Source: Oxalobacteraceae bacterium UBA5157 | GTDB taxonomy: Bacteria; Pseudomonadota; Gammaproteobacteria; Burkholderiales; Burkholderiaceae_D | Assembly (NCBI GenBank): GCA_002415335.1 | Contig: DHXL01000165.1 | Span: 1 to 7,837 of the forward strand | Reading direction: 5' to 3' | Length of the DNA: 7,837 bases | Shown: positions 5,741 through 7,837 of the stretch, in pieces | Position numbering within the stretch: the first letter of the stretch is position 1 | Layout: every line of letters starts with the position of its first letter | Program-made: the position numbers and the translations under genes | The notes under the pieces: generated by a model | What the model saw: only the letters and a program-made list of their open reading frames with translations | Databases searched by the model: none | What the model was told of the DNA's origin: nothing

Positions 5741-7189
5741 ATGACAGAGACAGTGACCGCACTCGACGAGATGATCGGCAGCGAATACCGCCACGGGTTC
5801 GTCACCGAAATGGAAAGCGATACCGTGCCGCGCGGCCTGAGCGAGGAGACCGTGCGCCTGATTTCAGCGCGCAAGAACGAGCCTGCCTTCATGCTGGAAT
5901 GGCGGCTGAAGGCGTTCCGGCATTGGCTCACGCTGAAGGAGCCGAGCTGGTCGATGGTGAAGTATCCGAAGATTGATTATCAGGACATCATTTACTATTC
6001 GGCCCCGAAGTCGATGAAGAACGCGCCGAAAAGCCTGGACGAGGTCGATCCGGAACTGTTGCGGACCTACGAAAAACTCGGGGTCCCGCTGCATGAGCGC
6101 GAACGGCTGGCCGGGGTCGCGGTCGACGCGGTCTTCGACAGCGTATCGGTCGGCACCACCTACAAGCACAAACTGGCCGAGCTCGGCATCATCTTCGGTT
6201 CCTTTTCGGATGCGGTGCGCGAGCATCCCGATCTGGTGCAGCAGTACCTCGGCTCGGTGGTACCGTACTCCGACAACTTCTTCGCGGCACTCAATGCGGC
6301 GGTATTTTCCGATGGCTCGTTTTGCTACATCCCGCCCGGCGTGCGCTGCCCGATGGAGCTGTCGACTTATTTCCGCATCAACGCCAAGGACACCGGCCAG
6401 TTCGAACGCACGCTGATCATCGCCGACGCCGGCGCCTACGTCAGCTATCTCGAAGGCTGCACCGCGCCGATGCGCGACGAGAACCAGCTGCACGCCGCCG
6501 TGGTGGAACTGGTGGCGCTGGACAATGCCAAGATCAAGTACTCGACGGTGCAGAACTGGTACCCGGGCGACAAGAACGGACTGGGCGGCATCTACAACTT
6601 CGTCACCAAGCGCGGCGATTGCCGCGGTGCCAATTCGCATATTTCGTGGACCCAGGTCGAGACCGGATCGGCCATCACCTGGAAGTACCCGAGCTGCCTG
6701 CTGCGCGGCGACAACTCGACCGGCGAATTCTATTCGGTCGCGCTGACCAACAACTATCAGCAAGCCGACACCGGCACCAAGATGATTCATCTGGGCCGCA
6801 ACACGAAGAGCACGATTGTGTCGAAGGGAATTTCCGCCGGCCACGGGCAAAACGCGTATCGCGGCCTGGTGAAGATCATGAAAAACGCCGAGGGCGCGCG
6901 CAACTACACGCAGTGCGATTCGCTGCTGCTGGGCGATCAGTGCGGCGCGCACACCTTCCCCTACATCGAAGTCAGGAATCCGACGGCCAGCGTCGAACAT
7001 GAAGCATCGACTTCGCGGATCGGCGAAGACCAGCTGTTCTATTGCCGCCAGCGCGGGCTGACGGCGGAAGACGCAGTGTCGATGATCGTCAACGGCTTTT
7101 GCAAGGAAGTGTTCAAGGAGCTGCCGATGGAATTCGCGGTGGAAGCACAGAAACTCTTAAGCGTAAGCCTCGAAGGCAGCGTCGGTTAA
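5741..7189 (+). CDS. sufB: Fe-S cluster assembly scaffold protein SufB
   Basis: This 482-residue protein is the SufB subunit of the cytoplasmic SufBCD complex, on which new iron-sulfur clusters are built with sulfur delivered by a SufS-type desulfurase. The length is near the 495 residues of E. coli SufB. The family sequence is intact throughout: an N-terminal helical part (about 1-150), the beta-helix core (about 170-420), and the C-terminal SufC-contact region. Conserved blocks include PPGVRCPMELSTYFRIN (198-214), YLEGCTAP with Cys240, NYTQCDSLLLGDQCGAHTFP with Cys392 and Cys401, and SVEHEASTSRIGEDQLFYCRQRG with His420/Glu421. By length offset, Cys240, Cys392 and Glu421 probably correspond to the functional Cys254, Cys405 and Glu434 of E. 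coli. The start at 5741 matches the family N-terminus; AGGA lies ten bases upstream. Spacing is 20 bases from the regulator and 19 to sufC, showing one operon. Confidence 0.97.
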   Translation: MTETVTALDEMIGSEYRHGFVTEMESDTVPRGLSEETVRLISARKNEPAFMLEWRLKAFRHWLTLKEPSWSMVKYPKIDYQDIIYYSAPKSMKNAPKSLDEVDPELLRTYEKLGVPLHERERLAGVAVDAVFDSVSVGTTYKHKLAELGIIFGSFSDAVREHPDLVQQYLGSVVPYSDNFFAALNAAVFSDGSFCYIPPGVRCPMELSTYFRINAKDTGQFERTLIIADAGAYVSYLEGCTAPMRDENQLHAAVVELVALDNAKIKYSTVQNWYPGDKNGLGGIYNFVTKRGDCRGANSHISWTQVETGSAITWKYPSCLLRGDNSTGEFYSVALTNNYQQADTGTKMIHLGRNTKSTIVSKGISAGHGQNAYRGLVKIMKNAEGARNYTQCDSLLLGDQCGAHTFPYIEVRNPTASVEHEASTSRIGEDQLFYCRQRGLTAEDAVSMIVNGFCKEVFKELPMEFAVEAQKLLSVSLEGSVG

Positions 7190-7208
7190 ACCAGAAAGAG
7201 AATAAGCC

Positions 7209-7837
7209 ATGTTGAAAATAACCAATCTGCAAGCCTCGGTCGACAAGAACCCGATCCTGCGCGGCCTCGACCTGACGGTCAAGGCCGGTGAGGTGCACGC
7301 CATCATGGGCCCGAACGGCTCCGGAAAGAGCACGCTGGCACAGGTGCTGGCCGGGCGCGACACCTACGAAGTCACCGGCGGCGAAGTCCTGTATCAGGGC
7401 CGCGACCTGCTGCCGCTGGCGCCCGAAGAGCGCGCGCGCGAAGGCGTGTTTCTCGCGTTCCAGTATCCGGTCGAGATTCCCGGCGTGAGCAACGTCTATC
7501 TGCTGAAGGCGGCCTTGAACAACGTGCGCAAGCATCGCGGCTTGCCCGAACTCGATGCGATGGAGTTCCTCAAGCTCATCAAGGAAAAGATGAAGCAGAT
7601 GGAGATGACCGAAGAGTTGCTGTACCGCGCGGTCAACGAGGGATTTTCCGGCGGCGAAAAGAAGCGCAATGAAATCCTGCAAATGGCGCTGCTCGAACCG
7701 AAGCTCGCGATTCTCGACGAAACCGATTCAGGGCTCGACATCGACGCGCTGCAACTGGTCGCCAAGGGCATCAATGCGTTGCGCAGCCCCGAGCGCGCGA
7801 TGATCATGGTCACCCATTACCAGCGCCTGCTGGACTA
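7209..7837 (+). CDS. sufC: Fe-S cluster assembly ATPase SufC, C-terminus cut by window edge
   Basis: The 209 complete codons encode most of SufC, the ABC-type ATPase that binds SufB and SufD and drives the shape change needed for cluster assembly; it is cytoplasmic, not a membrane transporter. All nucleotide-binding motifs are visible: Walker A GPNGSGKST (34-42), Q-loop Gln85 in FLAFQYPVEIPGV, signature FSGGEKKR (146-153), Walker B LAILDET with Asp170/Glu171, D-loop SGLD (174-177), and switch His203 in VTHY. The DETDSGLD and FSGGEKKRNE sequences are typical of SufC rather than of transport ATPases. About 40 residues are expected beyond the edge (SufC is near 250). The start at 7209 has only a weak purine-rich site upstream, so coupling with sufB translation is likely. 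sufD and sufS probably follow outside the window. Confidence 0.97.
   Translation, partial: MLKITNLQASVDKNPILRGLDLTVKAGEVHAIMGPNGSGKSTLAQVLAGRDTYEVTGGEVLYQGRDLLPLAPEERAREGVFLAFQYPVEIPGVSNVYLLKAALNNVRKHRGLPELDAMEFLKLIKEKMKQMEMTEELLYRAVNEGFSGGEKKRNEILQMALLEPKLAILDETDSGLDIDALQLVAKGINALRSPERAMIMVTHYQRLLD

Noticed and set aside
5864..7000. A 378-codon open frame on the minus strand opposite sufB
   Set aside because: It lies wholly antisense to an intact, highly conserved sufB; its product is rich in Arg, Val and Ala with no recognisable family, as expected from the reverse frame of a GC-rich gene.

Overview
The window is an ordinary-looking stretch of proteobacterial chromosome, moderately GC-rich and densely coded on both strands. 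The MlaE/MlaD-type genes, the cytochrome b561 and the Rrf2-regulated SUF operon together suggest a betaproteobacterium, plausibly Burkholderiales. That placement is an inference from gene content and style, because the window holds no rRNA or other taxonomic marker. No mobile element, CRISPR array, tRNA or rRNA was seen.

Layout. (1) 1-564, minus strand: a HAD-superfamily phosphatase whose C-terminus runs off the left edge. (2) 565-809: a short divergent intergenic region. (3) 810-3339, plus strand: a compact three-gene envelope lipid-transport unit made of a MlaE-family permease, a membrane-anchored MCE (MlaD-type) protein and a helical lipoprotein. The last two overlap by ATGA. No ATPase gene (MlaF type) is present. 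(4) 3461-4027, plus strand: a two-haem cytochrome b561. (5) 4082-4780, minus strand, convergent with the cytochrome gene: a crotonase-fold enoyl-CoA hydratase/isomerase-like protein lacking one of the two canonical catalytic glutamates. (6) 4781-5240: the longest non-coding stretch. It holds a probable promoter for the crotonase gene, a strong minus-strand intrinsic terminator with no known gene to serve, a possible small RNA or leader peptide upstream of that terminator, and the promoter with a near-palindromic operator of the SUF operon. (7) 5241 to the right edge, plus strand: an IscR/Rrf2-type SUF regulator, sufB, and a sufC that runs off the right edge.

How they work together. The envelope unit probably moves phospholipid or another lipid between the inner and outer membranes; it must borrow an ATPase encoded elsewhere if it is an active ABC transporter. 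The SUF genes form one operon, in which the [2Fe-2S]-sensing regulator probably represses or tunes its own promoter and the downstream SufBC scaffold/ATPase genes according to iron-sulfur status. The most open questions lie in the 4.9-5.2 kb intergenic region and in the ATPase-less MCE transporter.
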